DNA of 48,093 nucleotides from Bacteroidia bacterium (GTDB lineage: Bacteria > Bacteroidota > Bacteroidia > Bacteroidales > UBA7960): positions 1-48,093 of the forward strand of contig REEA01000132.1 of the NCBI GenBank assembly GCA_007695305.1. Reading direction: 5' to 3'. The notes below the pieces were generated by a model. It ran no database searches. It was not told where the DNA came from and saw nothing but the letters and a program-made list of their open reading frames with translations. Positions 35,618 through 44,976 of the stretch are shown here, in pieces (within the stretch, counting starts at the first letter, position 1; every line of letters starts with the position of its first letter). The position numbers were made by a program, and so were the translations under genes.

Positions 35618-36820
35618 GTGAAACGACTGGCTCTGATTTTTGGTATAGCGATTGGTTTTATGGCACTCCCCATAAACTTATCATCACAAGGCAGTTCAGC
35701 TGTCAAAACCGTGGTCATTGACCCCGGTCATGGCGGACGCGACAGTGGTGCAGTTGGCAGGCGTGCAAAGGAAAAAGACATCGCATTGGCTATTTCGCTG
35801 AAATTGGGTGAATATATACGTGAGCATATCCCCGATGTGGAAGTGATATTCACCAGGGAAACGGATGTTTTTGTTCCGCTCCACGAAAGGGCACAAATTG
35901 CCAACGACAACAAAGCGGATCTGTTTATCTCCATTCACTGCAACAGTGCCGCAAATAACGCGGCCATCGGAACAGAAACCTTTGTAATGGGGCTGCACCG
36001 GAGTCAGGCCAACCTTGAAGTTGCCCGGCGCGAAAACAAATCGATCCTCTACGAAGAAGATTACCTGGAAACCTATGACGGTTTCGACCCTCATTCGCCC
36101 GAAGCCAACATCATCTTTTCCTTTTATCAGAATACATACCTGGAACAAAGCCTGCAAATGGCCTCACTGGTGCAAGAACAGTTCAGGGAGCGGGCCCGGC
36201 GGATAGACCGCGGGGTAAAACAGGCAGGCTTTCTTGTGCTATACCAGATTGCCATGCCCGGCGTCCTCGTTGAAGCAGGGTTTTTGAGCAACGCCAGGGA
36301 AGAACAATACCTGATGTCAGAAACCGGTCAGGCACACATTGCCTCTGCCATTTTTCGCGCATTCCGCGATTACAGAGAAGCACAAAACGCATATCTGCTC
36401 GCCGGAGAAACATACCGGTATACCAACAATAACCGGCAACATTATCATGCAGATGACGAAAAACCAAAGCCCACCGAAGCTGCTGCAGCACCAGGTGCAT
36501 CTGACAATCAGTCGCAAACAGCTGCCAGCATCCAAAACGGCACCAGAATTAACTTTCGCGTACAATTTATGAGCACCAGCCGGAAAGCCGACAACAACGC
36601 ACCTGCATTCCAAGGGCTGGTTAATGTATCCCACTATTTTCATGAAGGCATGTATAAATACACCGTGGGAAACGTGTCATCCCTGGAGGAAGCAAGCAAA
36701 ATCCAGAAAGAGATGCAGGAAGCCGGTTTTCATGATGCCTTTGTAGTAGCTTTTATTGATGATGAAAGAATTTCACCATCAGAAGCAATCCGATTGCTTA
36801 ATAAACCATCAAGAGACTAG
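35618..36820 (+). CDS. N-acetylmuramoyl-L-alanine amidase (Amidase_3) with SPOR-like end
   Basis: The 400-residue periplasmic zinc amidase cleaves the bond between muramic acid and L-alanine. From a GTG start: signal peptide (KRLALIFGIAIGFMALP), amidase domain (about 29-255) with zinc ligand in VVIDPGHGG (H38), ISIHCNSAA, and catalytic Glu in VLVEAGFLSN, then a low-complexity linker and a C-terminal SPOR-like domain (about 315-385, INFRVQFMS and YTVGNVSSLEEA), which would direct it to denuded glycan at the septum. The frame is open back to 35459, but the promoter and overlap with lptD favour the GTG at 35618. Confidence 0.9.
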   Translation: MKRLALIFGIAIGFMALPINLSSQGSSAVKTVVIDPGHGGRDSGAVGRRAKEKDIALAISLKLGEYIREHIPDVEVIFTRETDVFVPLHERAQIANDNKADLFISIHCNSAANNAAIGTETFVMGLHRSQANLEVARRENKSILYEEDYLETYDGFDPHSPEANIIFSFYQNTYLEQSLQMASLVQEQFRERARRIDRGVKQAGFLVLYQIAMPGVLVEAGFLSNAREEQYLMSETGQAHIASAIFRAFRDYREAQNAYLLAGETYRYTNNNRQHYHADDEKPKPTEAAAAPGASDNQSQTAASIQNGTRINFRVQFMSTSRKADNNAPAFQGLVNVSHYFHEGMYKYTVGNVSSLEEASKIQKEMQEAGFHDAFVVAFIDDERISPSEAIRLLNKPSRD

Positions 36821-36826
36821 CAGAAT

Positions 36827-37756
36827 ATGAAGTTTGGAAAGAAGGCAGGCAGAGAGATCAAACTGGGGGTTTTTTTAACCATCGCCCTGTTTTTGTTTGT
36901 TTGGGGAATCAACTACCTGAAAGGTGTCGATATTTTCTCAGGACGAATACGCTTCCACGTTCAGTTTGAAGATGCAAGCGGCCTGCTGGAAACCAACCAG
37001 GTAACCGTCAGTGGTGTAAAAATCGGACAGGTAAGCCGCATTGCCTTCCATCCGGATGGTTCAGGACGGGTAATCGTTACTGCCATCATTGACCGGCAGC
37101 TATTTGTACCCGAAGATTCTGAAATTTATCTAACCGGAGGACTGATCGGCGAAAGAGAACTGAAAATTACGCTCGGAAACTCTTCCCGAAGCATACAAAA
37201 AGGAGATACCATCCCGGGTTATGTACAACCCGACATAATGGACGTTCTGAGCACACAGATCGTTCCGTTTCGTGACAGGGCAGAAAGACTGATGATCCAG
37301 ACAGACTCGCTACTTACGGCCATTAATACCCTTCTCAATGAAAAAAGCATCCGGGACATACAATACAGCATCGAGGATTTTCAACGTACGATGGCTACAC
37401 TGGCCCGGGAATCAGATCGATTTGCGAATATCATGGCAAGCGTGGAATCCATAACCACCAATATTGAAGAAAACCATGAAGTACTCAATCATATTATTGA
37501 GAACATCAACGAAATGAGCGAAACCCTTGCCTCTGAAGATTTCCGGAACATCATTCTGAATACTGCCTCATCCGTGGAAGCTGTATCGGCTATGGTTGAA
37601 AAAATCAATGCGGGAGAAGGCTCAGCCGGAATGCTTTTGCAGGATGATTCGCTGTATCACAACCTCAATGAAGCATCCCGACAGCTTGAACTGCTGCTGG
37701 AAGATATCCGGGAAAATCCAAGAAGATATTTCAACATTTCGGTTTTTGGCAGATAA
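36827..37756 (+). CDS. MlaD/MCE family protein
   Basis: The 309-residue protein has an N-terminal membrane anchor (about 11-28), one MCE domain (about 35-120: FEDASGLLETNQVTVSGVKIGQV, in parts SGLLETNQV and VSGVKIGQV) and a long C-terminal helical region (about 130-300). This is the periplasmic substrate-binding part of an Mla-type lipid transporter. In Bacteroidota the gene is often found with an amidase rather than with its permease; no MlaE or MlaF gene lies here. It starts 6 bp after the amidase stop. Confidence 0.9.
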   Translation: MKFGKKAGREIKLGVFLTIALFLFVWGINYLKGVDIFSGRIRFHVQFEDASGLLETNQVTVSGVKIGQVSRIAFHPDGSGRVIVTAIIDRQLFVPEDSEIYLTGGLIGERELKITLGNSSRSIQKGDTIPGYVQPDIMDVLSTQIVPFRDRAERLMIQTDSLLTAINTLLNEKSIRDIQYSIEDFQRTMATLARESDRFANIMASVESITTNIEENHEVLNHIIENINEMSETLASEDFRNIILNTASSVEAVSAMVEKINAGEGSAGMLLQDDSLYHNLNEASRQLELLLEDIRENPRRYFNISVFGR

Positions 37757-37786
37757 AACCCCATTCATTCATCATAACCGCTGTTT

Positions 37787-39274
37787 ATGCGCAATATACT
37801 GTTTTGTATTTTTCTGTTGATGTTTTGCAGCCTTTCGCTGCCCCTTTCATCCGGGCAATCCGACAGCTCACCATTATTCCGGGCTTTTGAAAGCTTCCGT
37901 TCCGACAATGCACTGGATCATGCATCCTGGGGTTTTTACGTAAAAGATATATCCGATGATAAAGAAATCCTGGCTTTTAACACGGATCAATACCTGGTAC
38001 CTGCATCAACACAAAAAGTGATCACCACTGTTAGTGCCCTGATGCTGCTGGGACATGATTTCCAATATGAAACGCATCTTGAATACAACGGACAAGTTGA
38101 CATTGAGGGGGTTTTACATGGAAATCTCTACATTAGAGGCAGCGGAGATCCTTCTTTTGGTTCGGAAATGATGCACGATTCGCTCGCATTAAACAATGTT
38201 TTCGAAAAATGGAGAGCGGCATTGCGTGCGGCCGGTATTCGCAAAATAAATGGGCACATCATTGCCGACGAACGTATTTTTGACGATGCAATGGTGCCCG
38301 GCAGATGGATATGGCAACATATCGGCAACTACTTTGGAGCCGGCACCAGCGGACTCACCGTTCACGAAAATGAATACCGTGTTTATTTTGATGCGGGATC
38401 CGGTATTGGTCAGCCTGCCACCGTGGTAAATACATATCCCACCATCACCAATTTGTCATTCATCAACGAAGTTACCACGGGCCCGGTCGGGTCAGGAGAC
38501 CAGGTCTATATTTACGGTGCACCCTTTGTACCCGAAAGACGGTTGACAGGTACTGTACCCCTCGGTGCAAAAAGCTTTGCAGTCAGGGGATCCATGCCGG
38601 ATCCTCCGCTCCATGCCGCCACCTCCCTCTGGCATTTTCTTAACAACCAGGGTGTTGAAGTAACCGGAATAGCTACCAGCTATCGAAATGCGGCCGGTGA
38701 TGGAATCATCCCATCCGAAAACAGAACGGTAATTACCACATGGAGATCCGTGCCACTGGAAGATATTGTTTACCGCACCAATTTGACCAGTGTTAACTCA
38801 TTTGCAGAAAGTTTGCTCAAAACAATTGGTTACAACACCCGCGGAGAGGGTTCTTTTTCAGCCGGATTAAAAGCTTTAGAGCAACACTGGGATGCATTCG
38901 GGATAGTACCATCTTTGGATAAGATCACCGACGGCAGCGGTCTGTCACCATCTAACCGCATCACTGCCAACCAACTCATGGTGGTACTTGATGCCGCGGC
39001 AAAACATCCCACATTTGAGATACTGCATAACAGCCTGCCTATAGCCGGCCAAAGTGGTTCCCTGGCAAACCATCTGCGCGGCACCGGTTCAGAAGGTATA
39101 CTGCGGGCGAAAAGCGGTTTTCTGAATGATGTATTGGCATATTCCGGCTATACTACCATGCAAAACGGAAACCTCGCCGCTTTTGTAATCATCGTTAATC
39201 ACTATGATGGAAACGCGGCAACCATGCGCCGCAAAATCCTGCAGCTAATGGACACTATTACCCTGCACCAGTAA
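37787..39274 (+). CDS. dacB: D-alanyl-D-alanine carboxypeptidase/endopeptidase (PBP4, DacB)
   Basis: The 495-residue periplasmic class C penicillin-binding protein trims and cleaves peptide cross-links. Signal peptide (about 1-24); SxxK in VPASTQKV (S74, K77); SxN in TSVNSFAES; KSG (in place of KTG) in ILRAKSGFL. The large insert between SxxK and SxN is normal for PBP4. It follows the MCE gene by 30 bp, making an amidase-MCE-dacB group of wall- and envelope-modifying genes. Confidence 0.93.
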   Translation: MRNILFCIFLLMFCSLSLPLSSGQSDSSPLFRAFESFRSDNALDHASWGFYVKDISDDKEILAFNTDQYLVPASTQKVITTVSALMLLGHDFQYETHLEYNGQVDIEGVLHGNLYIRGSGDPSFGSEMMHDSLALNNVFEKWRAALRAAGIRKINGHIIADERIFDDAMVPGRWIWQHIGNYFGAGTSGLTVHENEYRVYFDAGSGIGQPATVVNTYPTITNLSFINEVTTGPVGSGDQVYIYGAPFVPERRLTGTVPLGAKSFAVRGSMPDPPLHAATSLWHFLNNQGVEVTGIATSYRNAAGDGIIPSENRTVITTWRSVPLEDIVYRTNLTSVNSFAESLLKTIGYNTRGEGSFSAGLKALEQHWDAFGIVPSLDKITDGSGLSPSNRITANQLMVVLDAAAKHPTFEILHNSLPIAGQSGSLANHLRGTGSEGILRAKSGFLNDVLAYSGYTTMQNGNLAAFVIIVNHYDGNAATMRRKILQLMDTITLHQ

Positions 39275-39409
39275 AAACCAACGCCAGTTCAGGCAGTTTA
39301 ATCTCTGCTTTTTGTTTATTCAAAAATAAATACACAGAAAGGACCTTATAATTCCAAATATTATTTTAATTTAGCACGGTATCCTATTCATTCACTAAAC
39401 ATTCATATT

Positions 39410-40429
39410 ATGCAAAACATAGAATGGGGAAAACTACCCTTTGGTTATTTCCCAACCGACTACAATGTAAGATGTTATTACCGTGATGGAAAGTGGGGAG
39501 AGATAGAAGTCTCTTCCTCGCCGCACATCAACATCCACATGGCAGCTACCTGCCTTCACTACGGGCAGGAAGCATTTGAAGGGATGAAGGCTTACCGCGG
39601 CAAAGACGGAAAGGTACGGCTGTTTCGCTGGGATGAGAATGCCAAACGAATGCAGCGATCAGCCGATGGCATTTTGATGGCCCGGGTTCCGGAAAACCTT
39701 TTCCATACAATGGTTTCAAAAGCTGTACAATTAAATGAACAGTATGTGCCACCCTTTGGCCATGGTGCTGCTTTGTATATTCGTCCATTACTTATCGGAA
39801 CGGGTATTCAGGTTGGTGTAAATCCCGCTAAGGAGTATCTTTTCATGGTATTTGTAGGTCCTGTAGGACCCTATTTCAAAGAAGGATTCAACCCGGTAAC
39901 CATGCAAATCGTGCGCGATTACGACCGTGCCGCGCCCCTTGGCACCGGACACATCAAAGTAGGCGGTAATTACGCGGGCAGCCTGCGCGCTTCCGAAAGA
40001 GCCAAGGCAGAAGGGTATGCTTCTGTTATTTTCCTCGAAGCCAAAGAGAAAAAGTATATTGACGAAGCCGGCCCGGCCAACTTCTTTGGCATCAAAAACA
40101 ATACTTACATCACACCAAAGTCTGATTCTATCCTGCCATCCATCACAAATATGAGCCTGATGCAAATTGCTGAAGAGATGGGCATGACGGTAGAACGCCG
40201 GGAAGTAGCGGTTGAGGAACTCAGTACCTTTGAAGAAGCCGGTGCATGTGGTACCGCAGCCATCATATCACCCATCGGCAAAATTGTTGACAGAGAAACC
40301 GGTGAAACCTATACTTTTGGCGACCCGGGAAAAGCCGGACCCTGGTCAACAAAGCTTTTCAAAAAATTACAGGCCATACAGTACGGCGAAGAGCCGGATA
40401 CCAACGGATGGGTAAGCTTTGTAGAATGA
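39410..40429 (+). CDS. ilvE: branched-chain amino acid aminotransferase IlvE
   Basis: The 339-residue class IV PLP enzyme transfers amino groups to and from leucine, isoleucine and valine. GQEAFEGMKAYR, LIGTGIQVGV, the PLP lysine in GHIKVGGNYAGSL and FLEAKEKKYIDEAG are the family signature. Other biosynthetic genes are absent, so it appears to be a standalone gene. It ends in a terminator at 40452-40483. Confidence 0.94.
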   Translation: MQNIEWGKLPFGYFPTDYNVRCYYRDGKWGEIEVSSSPHINIHMAATCLHYGQEAFEGMKAYRGKDGKVRLFRWDENAKRMQRSADGILMARVPENLFHTMVSKAVQLNEQYVPPFGHGAALYIRPLLIGTGIQVGVNPAKEYLFMVFVGPVGPYFKEGFNPVTMQIVRDYDRAAPLGTGHIKVGGNYAGSLRASERAKAEGYASVIFLEAKEKKYIDEAGPANFFGIKNNTYITPKSDSILPSITNMSLMQIAEEMGMTVERREVAVEELSTFEEAGACGTAAIISPIGKIVDRETGETYTFGDPGKAGPWSTKLFKKLQAIQYGEEPDTNGWVSFVE

Positions 40430-40451
40430 TCTTATCAATAAACACACCCCG

Positions 40452-40483
40452 AAGCCCGGTATCATTACATGCCGGGCTTTTTT
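40452..40483 (+). terminator. rho-independent terminator after ilvE
   Basis: Stem AAGCCCGG (40452-40459) with CCGGGCTT (40472-40479), 12-nt loop, then TTTTT. The second arm and T run lie in the last codons of the convergent symporter gene. Confidence 0.8.
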
Positions 40484-41928
40484 CTCAATATATACAAACC
40501 GATGATGGTAAATAAACCGTTGACGATCAGTATTTCAAATCCAAAACGATAACCATTGAAAAGCCACTGGGAGTTCGCACTCAGTAAAAAGCTCATCAGG
40601 GGCGATAATACAGCTACTATGGGGACATAGCGGTCCTTTACCTTCCATTTGGTATACAAGCCAACAAAATATAATCCCAGCAGCGGGCCGTAAGTATATC
40701 CGGCAATGGTAAACAAGGTGCTGATAAGTGCCTGATTATTGATGGCGCCATAGGCGATGATGATAATCATCATCAAAAAGGCAAACATAACATGCACCCT
40801 GTAACGGATGCTTGTAATTCTTTTTTCAGTCATACCTTTTTGACGCCTGAGCCCCATAAAGTCAATGCAAAAAACCGTGGTTAGTGCCGTGAGCGTACCG
40901 TCGGCACTGGAATAAGCCGCTGATACCAAACCGAAGAAGAAGGTCAGGCCGGCAGCCACCCCCAGGTGCTGAAGCGCAATGGTGGGGAACAACTCGTCGG
41001 AGGTTTGACCGGGGCCCAACAGTATCCCCTCCTGAGAAGCAAAGATCCATAAAACAGAACCCAAAAAAAGAAACATCAGATTGATGGGAATCAGGATGGC
41101 CCCAAAAGTGAGCACATTCTTTTGTGCATCACGCAAGTTTCTGCAGCTAAGGTTCTTCTGCATCATATCCTGGTCTAAACCTGTCATGACAATAGTGATA
41201 AACATACCCGCGAAGAATTGTTTCAGAAAAAACCGGGGGTCATTGATGTCAAACACAAACAATTTTGTATATCCACGATTACCCGCTTCTGTAAACAGGT
41301 CCCCAATGCCCATGTCAAGATGTTTGGATATCAATATAATACTAATGATCACCGCACCAATCATGAAGGTAGTCTGCAGGGTATCGGTCCATACAATGGT
41401 CTTTATTCCCCCGCGAAATGTGTACAACAAAATCAGGATCATGAACAGCGACACTGTTGCAGCCAGCGGGATACCCCAACCGTCGAACACAAAGCGTTGT
41501 AGCACAATCACCACCAAAAACATCCGGAATGAACTGCCAATCAATCTGCTGACAACAAAATAGAACGCGCCGGTTTTATAGGAGGAAAAACCAAAACGTT
41601 GTTCGAGGTAGGTGTATATGGAAGTAAGATTCAGTTTGTAATACAGGGGCAGCAACACACCGGCAATAACAGCGTAACCTGCAAGGTATCCCAGCACCAG
41701 CACCATATATGAAAATTGCTCCAGGTGCACCAGACCCGGAACAGACATAAAAGTAACCCCTGACAGAGAAGCACCGATCATCCCGTATGCAACTACATAC
41801 CATGGAGAATTCCTGTTGCCCAAAAAATATGTTTCATTATTGGCTTTTTTTCGAACGGTGAGCCTGGAAATAAAAAAAAGCAGCGAAGTGTATATGATAA
41901 AGGTTAGAAGGATCAGTGCCGGAGTCAT
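40465..41928 (-). CDS. sodium:solute symporter family protein
   Basis: The 487-residue inner-membrane protein has about 13 hydrophobic helices and the SSS family pattern (ANNETYFLGNRNSPWYVVAYGMIGASLSG, in parts NETYFLGNR and GMIGASLSG; later GLDQDMMQKNLSCRNLRDAQK, in parts DQDMMQKNL). Na+ drives import of an unknown small molecule. A -7 box TATTTTTG is at 41957-41964 on this strand. It is separate from its neighbours. Confidence 0.92.
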   Translation of the reverse strand: MTPALILLTFIIYTSLLFFISRLTVRKKANNETYFLGNRNSPWYVVAYGMIGASLSGVTFMSVPGLVHLEQFSYMVLVLGYLAGYAVIAGVLLPLYYKLNLTSIYTYLEQRFGFSSYKTGAFYFVVSRLIGSSFRMFLVVIVLQRFVFDGWGIPLAATVSLFMILILLYTFRGGIKTIVWTDTLQTTFMIGAVIISIILISKHLDMGIGDLFTEAGNRGYTKLFVFDINDPRFFLKQFFAGMFITIVMTGLDQDMMQKNLSCRNLRDAQKNVLTFGAILIPINLMFLFLGSVLWIFASQEGILLGPGQTSDELFPTIALQHLGVAAGLTFFFGLVSAAYSSADGTLTALTTVFCIDFMGLRRQKGMTEKRITSIRYRVHVMFAFLMMIIIIAYGAINNQALISTLFTIAGYTYGPLLGLYFVGLYTKWKVKDRYVPIVAVLSPLMSFLLSANSQWLFNGYRFGFEILIVNGLFTIIGLYILRKKPGM

Positions 41929-41956
41929 AAGTTGGTAAGGATTTTATTTGATGTGA

Positions 41957-41964
41957 CAAAAATA
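41957..41964 (-). promoter_or_regulatory. -7 box candidate of the symporter gene
   Basis: On the minus strand TATTTTTG matches TANNTTTG, 28 bp before the ATG at 41928. No -33 TTTG at the right distance. Confidence 0.35.
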
Positions 41965-42052
41965 GCCAAAGATTTTATCTTTGTGCGCTGCAATTATTGT
42001 TAACTTTGACTGACTGACCATTGCCGGCTGTTTTTGAGAATGATCATCATAA

Positions 42053-42083
42053 TTCGGCTAAATACCGGCAGGTCATATCTTTG
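42053..42083 (+). promoter_or_regulatory. promoter candidate of recR
   Basis: TTCG (42053-42056, one mismatch to TTTG), 19 bp, TATCTTTG (42076-42083). The TTG at 42086 is almost on the predicted start of transcription, so the ATG at 42101 is the better start codon. Confidence 0.5.
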
Positions 42084-42100
42084 TATTGGTTATTTTGCGT

Positions 42101-42724
42101 ATGGAGCATTTTTCGTCCAAATTGTTACAGACTGCCGTTGAGGAGTTTTCACGTTTGCCGGGCATTGGCAAAAAAACAGCCCTGAGACTTGTCCTGCATA
42201 TGTTGAAACAGGACAGTGACACCATTGGCCGTTTTTCGGAAGCCCTCATGCAGTTGCACAAAAAAGTGGTTTACTGCAAAGAATGCCATAATATCTCCGA
42301 TAATATCCTTTGTGAAATTTGCAGCTCATCCCGCCGCGACAGGTCATTGATTTGCGTCGTGGAAGACATCCGTGACGTTATCGCCATTGAAAACACCGGG
42401 CAATATCACGGCCTCTATCATGTATTGGGTGGTATTATTTCCCCAATGGATGGAATCGGGCCGGCTGATCTGACCATTGGTGCCCTGGCAGAAAGACTGA
42501 CCGGCAATGAGGAAGTGAAAGAAGTGATCTTTGCCCTTAGTACCACCATGGAAGGGGATACAACAAATTTTTATCTGTTTAAAAAGCTAAAGGTTTTTGA
42601 CCTGAAAATATCCGTAATTGCCAGGGGTATTGCCATCGGCGACGAATTGGAATACGCCGATGAGGTTACCCTCGGGCGATCGATCATCTATCGCACAGAA
42701 TACGACAAAACAAGCCAGCCATAG
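42101..42724 (+). CDS. recR: recombination mediator protein RecR
   Basis: The 207-residue protein works with RecO and RecF to load RecA on gapped DNA. Order: helix-hairpin-helix ([15 protein letters not shown]), zinc finger CKEC...CEIC (about residues 56-74), Toprim domain ([14 protein letters not shown], then [10 protein letters not shown]) and a C-terminal Walker-B-like segment. Length and motifs are normal. The glycosyltransferase gene starts 2 bp after its stop. Confidence 0.95.
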   Translation: MEHFSSKLLQTAVEEFSRLPGIGKKTALRLVLHMLKQDSDTIGRFSEALMQLHKKVVYCKECHNISDNILCEICSSSRRDRSLICVVEDIRDVIAIENTGQYHGLYHVLGGIISPMDGIGPADLTIGALAERLTGNEEVKEVIFALSTTMEGDTTNFYLFKKLKVFDLKISVIARGIAIGDELEYADEVTLGRSIIYRTEYDKTSQP

Positions 42725-42726
42725 CC

Positions 42727-44691
42727 ATGCAACTATCCATTGTGATTGTAAACTATAACGTGCAGCACTTCCTGCAGCAATGCCTGCAGTCGGTGTTTAA
42801 GTCAGGACGGGAACTGGACATGGAAGTATTTGTTGTTGACAATCACTCCGTAGATGGCTCGGTGGAAATGGTTAAAGAAAAGTTTCCCGGGGTTAAACTG
42901 ATTGCCAACCGTGAAAACCTGGGGTTCAGCAAAGCCAACAATCAGGCCATCAGACAAGCAAAGGGCAAATATGTTCTGTTGTTAAACCCCGACACGGTTG
43001 TTGAAGATGATACCTTACCAAAGGTTGTTGCTTTTATGGACGATCATCCCGATGCCGGGGCATTGGGGGTAAAAATGCTGGACGGGCAGGGCCGGTTCTT
43101 ACCGGAATCGAAACGGGGATTGCCTACCCCGGGAGTAGCTTTCTCAAAAATATTCGGGCTTTCAGCGCTTTTTCCAAAATCAAAAATATTTGGAAAATAT
43201 CACCTGGGCTATCTTGACAAAGAGCATACCCACCAGGTGGAAGTACTGTCAGGTGCTTTTATGCTGCTCAGGAAAGAGGTCCTCGAAAAAACCGGCCTGC
43301 TCGATGAAAGCTTTTTTATGTACGGGGAAGACATTGATATTTCTCACCGCATCGTGAAAGCGGGTTATAAAAATTATTATTATCCCGGCACCAGGATCAT
43401 CCACTACAAAGGGGAAAGTACCAAGAAAAGCAGCGTCAATTATGTGCTGGTTTTCTATAATGCCATGATCATTTTCGCGCGCAAACATTTTTCGCAGAAA
43501 AATGCAAGAGCCTTTTCCTTTTTGATCAACCTGGCCATTTATTTCAGGGCACTTATTGCGATTCTGGCCCGGTTTTTCAGACGGATCTTCTGGCCCGCTG
43601 CGGACGCAGGCCTGATTTACGGCGGCTTTTTTTATCTGAAGAATTACTGGGGACATCAGATATTTGCCGCAGAGTCAACCTATTACCCACCGGAGTTTAT
43701 GGGTTTTTTCGTTCCGGCATATATATTATTCTGGCTTTCGGCCACATACATCAGCGGTGGATATGACAAGCCGGTCAGTTTGTTTCGCCTGGTGCGTGGT
43801 ATCGGCATCGGCACCATCGCCATACTTGTGATTTATGCCTTATTACCCATTGAGTACAGATTTTCAAGGGCATTGATCCTGCTGGGTAGTGTATGGGCAC
43901 TATTCGCCATGATCATTACACGAACATTCTATACCCTTATCAAGCATAAGACCCTGCATCTGAGTGCCCCGGAAAACAAAAGGGTGCTGATTGCCGGCGA
44001 CGGGAAAGAAGCCGCACGCATTCTGCAAATGCTCAGACAAAGCGGCAATACCTCATTCATCGGCCTGGTGTCGTTCAAAGAAAATAAACCGGGAACAAAT
44101 GGCTACCTGGGCAATGCTAAAGATATCAGGGAGATCATTGACATCTACAGGATTAACGAAGTGATCTTTTGTGCCGGTGATATACCGTCGCAAACCATCA
44201 TCAGCCACATGTCAGAACTGCAAAGCGAGCAGGTGCATTTTAAAATTGCCCCCCCTGAAAGTCTGTTTATTATTGGAAGCAACAGCATCGACACGTTCGG
44301 AGACCTCTTCACCATCAACGTCAATGCCATCAATCTGCCATCCAACAAAAGAAACAAACGGTTTTTTGATATTGCCTTGTCTGTGCTGCTTATTGTAACC
44401 CTTCCCCTGCACCTTGTCTTTCAGAAACACAGACTTGGTTTTCTGAAAAATTTATTTAAGGTTTTGACAGGGAAACGTTCATGGATTGGTTATCATCAAA
44501 CCGGAAAACAGAGTCAGTTGCCACCACTTCGAAAAGGAGTGTTATCTCCGGGCGATCTTATCAGAAACAAACATCTGAAAGAAGATACACTGGACAACCT
44601 GAACAGCCTCTATGCGAAAGATTACAAATTGGAAACAGACCTGCGGATCTGCTATACGCGCTATCGCGAGCTGGGTCGAAAAACTGTTTGA
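42727..44691 (+). CDS. GT2 glycosyltransferase fused to a degenerate WcaJ/WbaP-like phosphoglycosyltransferase
   Basis: The 654-residue protein has a family 2 glycosyltransferase (residues 1 to about 230: QLSIVIVNYNVQHFLQQCL in parts, LLNPDTVVEDD, then FMYGEDIDIS), membrane helices (about 255-285, 320-390), a Rossmann-like domain (from about 418: RVLIAGDGKEAARIL) and a C-terminal part (from about 540) where KRFFDIALSVLL copies the start of a bacterial sugar transferase. The segment with the catalytic Asp-Glu pair and the GPVFFxQxRVG block of active sugar transferases is missing; only late blocks (GKRSWIGY, YAKDYKLETDL) remain. It is likely an envelope glycan enzyme. The fusion is plain; loss of second activity is an inference. 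Confidence 0.85.
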   Translation: MQLSIVIVNYNVQHFLQQCLQSVFKSGRELDMEVFVVDNHSVDGSVEMVKEKFPGVKLIANRENLGFSKANNQAIRQAKGKYVLLLNPDTVVEDDTLPKVVAFMDDHPDAGALGVKMLDGQGRFLPESKRGLPTPGVAFSKIFGLSALFPKSKIFGKYHLGYLDKEHTHQVEVLSGAFMLLRKEVLEKTGLLDESFFMYGEDIDISHRIVKAGYKNYYYPGTRIIHYKGESTKKSSVNYVLVFYNAMIIFARKHFSQKNARAFSFLINLAIYFRALIAILARFFRRIFWPAADAGLIYGGFFYLKNYWGHQIFAAESTYYPPEFMGFFVPAYILFWLSATYISGGYDKPVSLFRLVRGIGIGTIAILVIYALLPIEYRFSRALILLGSVWALFAMIITRTFYTLIKHKTLHLSAPENKRVLIAGDGKEAARILQMLRQSGNTSFIGLVSFKENKPGTNGYLGNAKDIREIIDIYRINEVIFCAGDIPSQTIISHMSELQSEQVHFKIAPPESLFIIGSNSIDTFGDLFTINVNAINLPSNKRNKRFFDIALSVLLIVTLPLHLVFQKHRLGFLKNLFKVLTGKRSWIGYHQTGKQSQLPPLRKGVLSPGDLIRNKHLKEDTLDNLNSLYAKDYKLETDLRICYTRYRELGRKTV

Positions 44692-44976
44692 CCCTGAAAA
44701 AAGAGTATTGATAAGGTTTAAACCTTTTTGGCCGTTTTTTGTTCTGATTTTAGTTAAACTGTATCTTCAGGGAAAACACCGTGAAGTCTGTGCAGGAACG
44801 TGATCTGTTTATACTTCACAGCCGGGCGGTGAATAATGTCTGCTTCGTTCATTGATACTGATAAAAATGACGATTAAGATCAAAAAGCATGGCATTTCTG
44901 CAATGTGTCCGGTGTGGAAGAAAACCCTGTTTCAATCTTGCAGCTTTGATTGTAAACAATGACAAAATGAATACAT

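Noticed and set aside
44713-44726. AAGGTTTAAACCTT palindrome after the glycosyltransferase gene, possible terminator
   Set aside because: The stem would be 5 bp with a 4-nt loop and a short T run; too weak to call.
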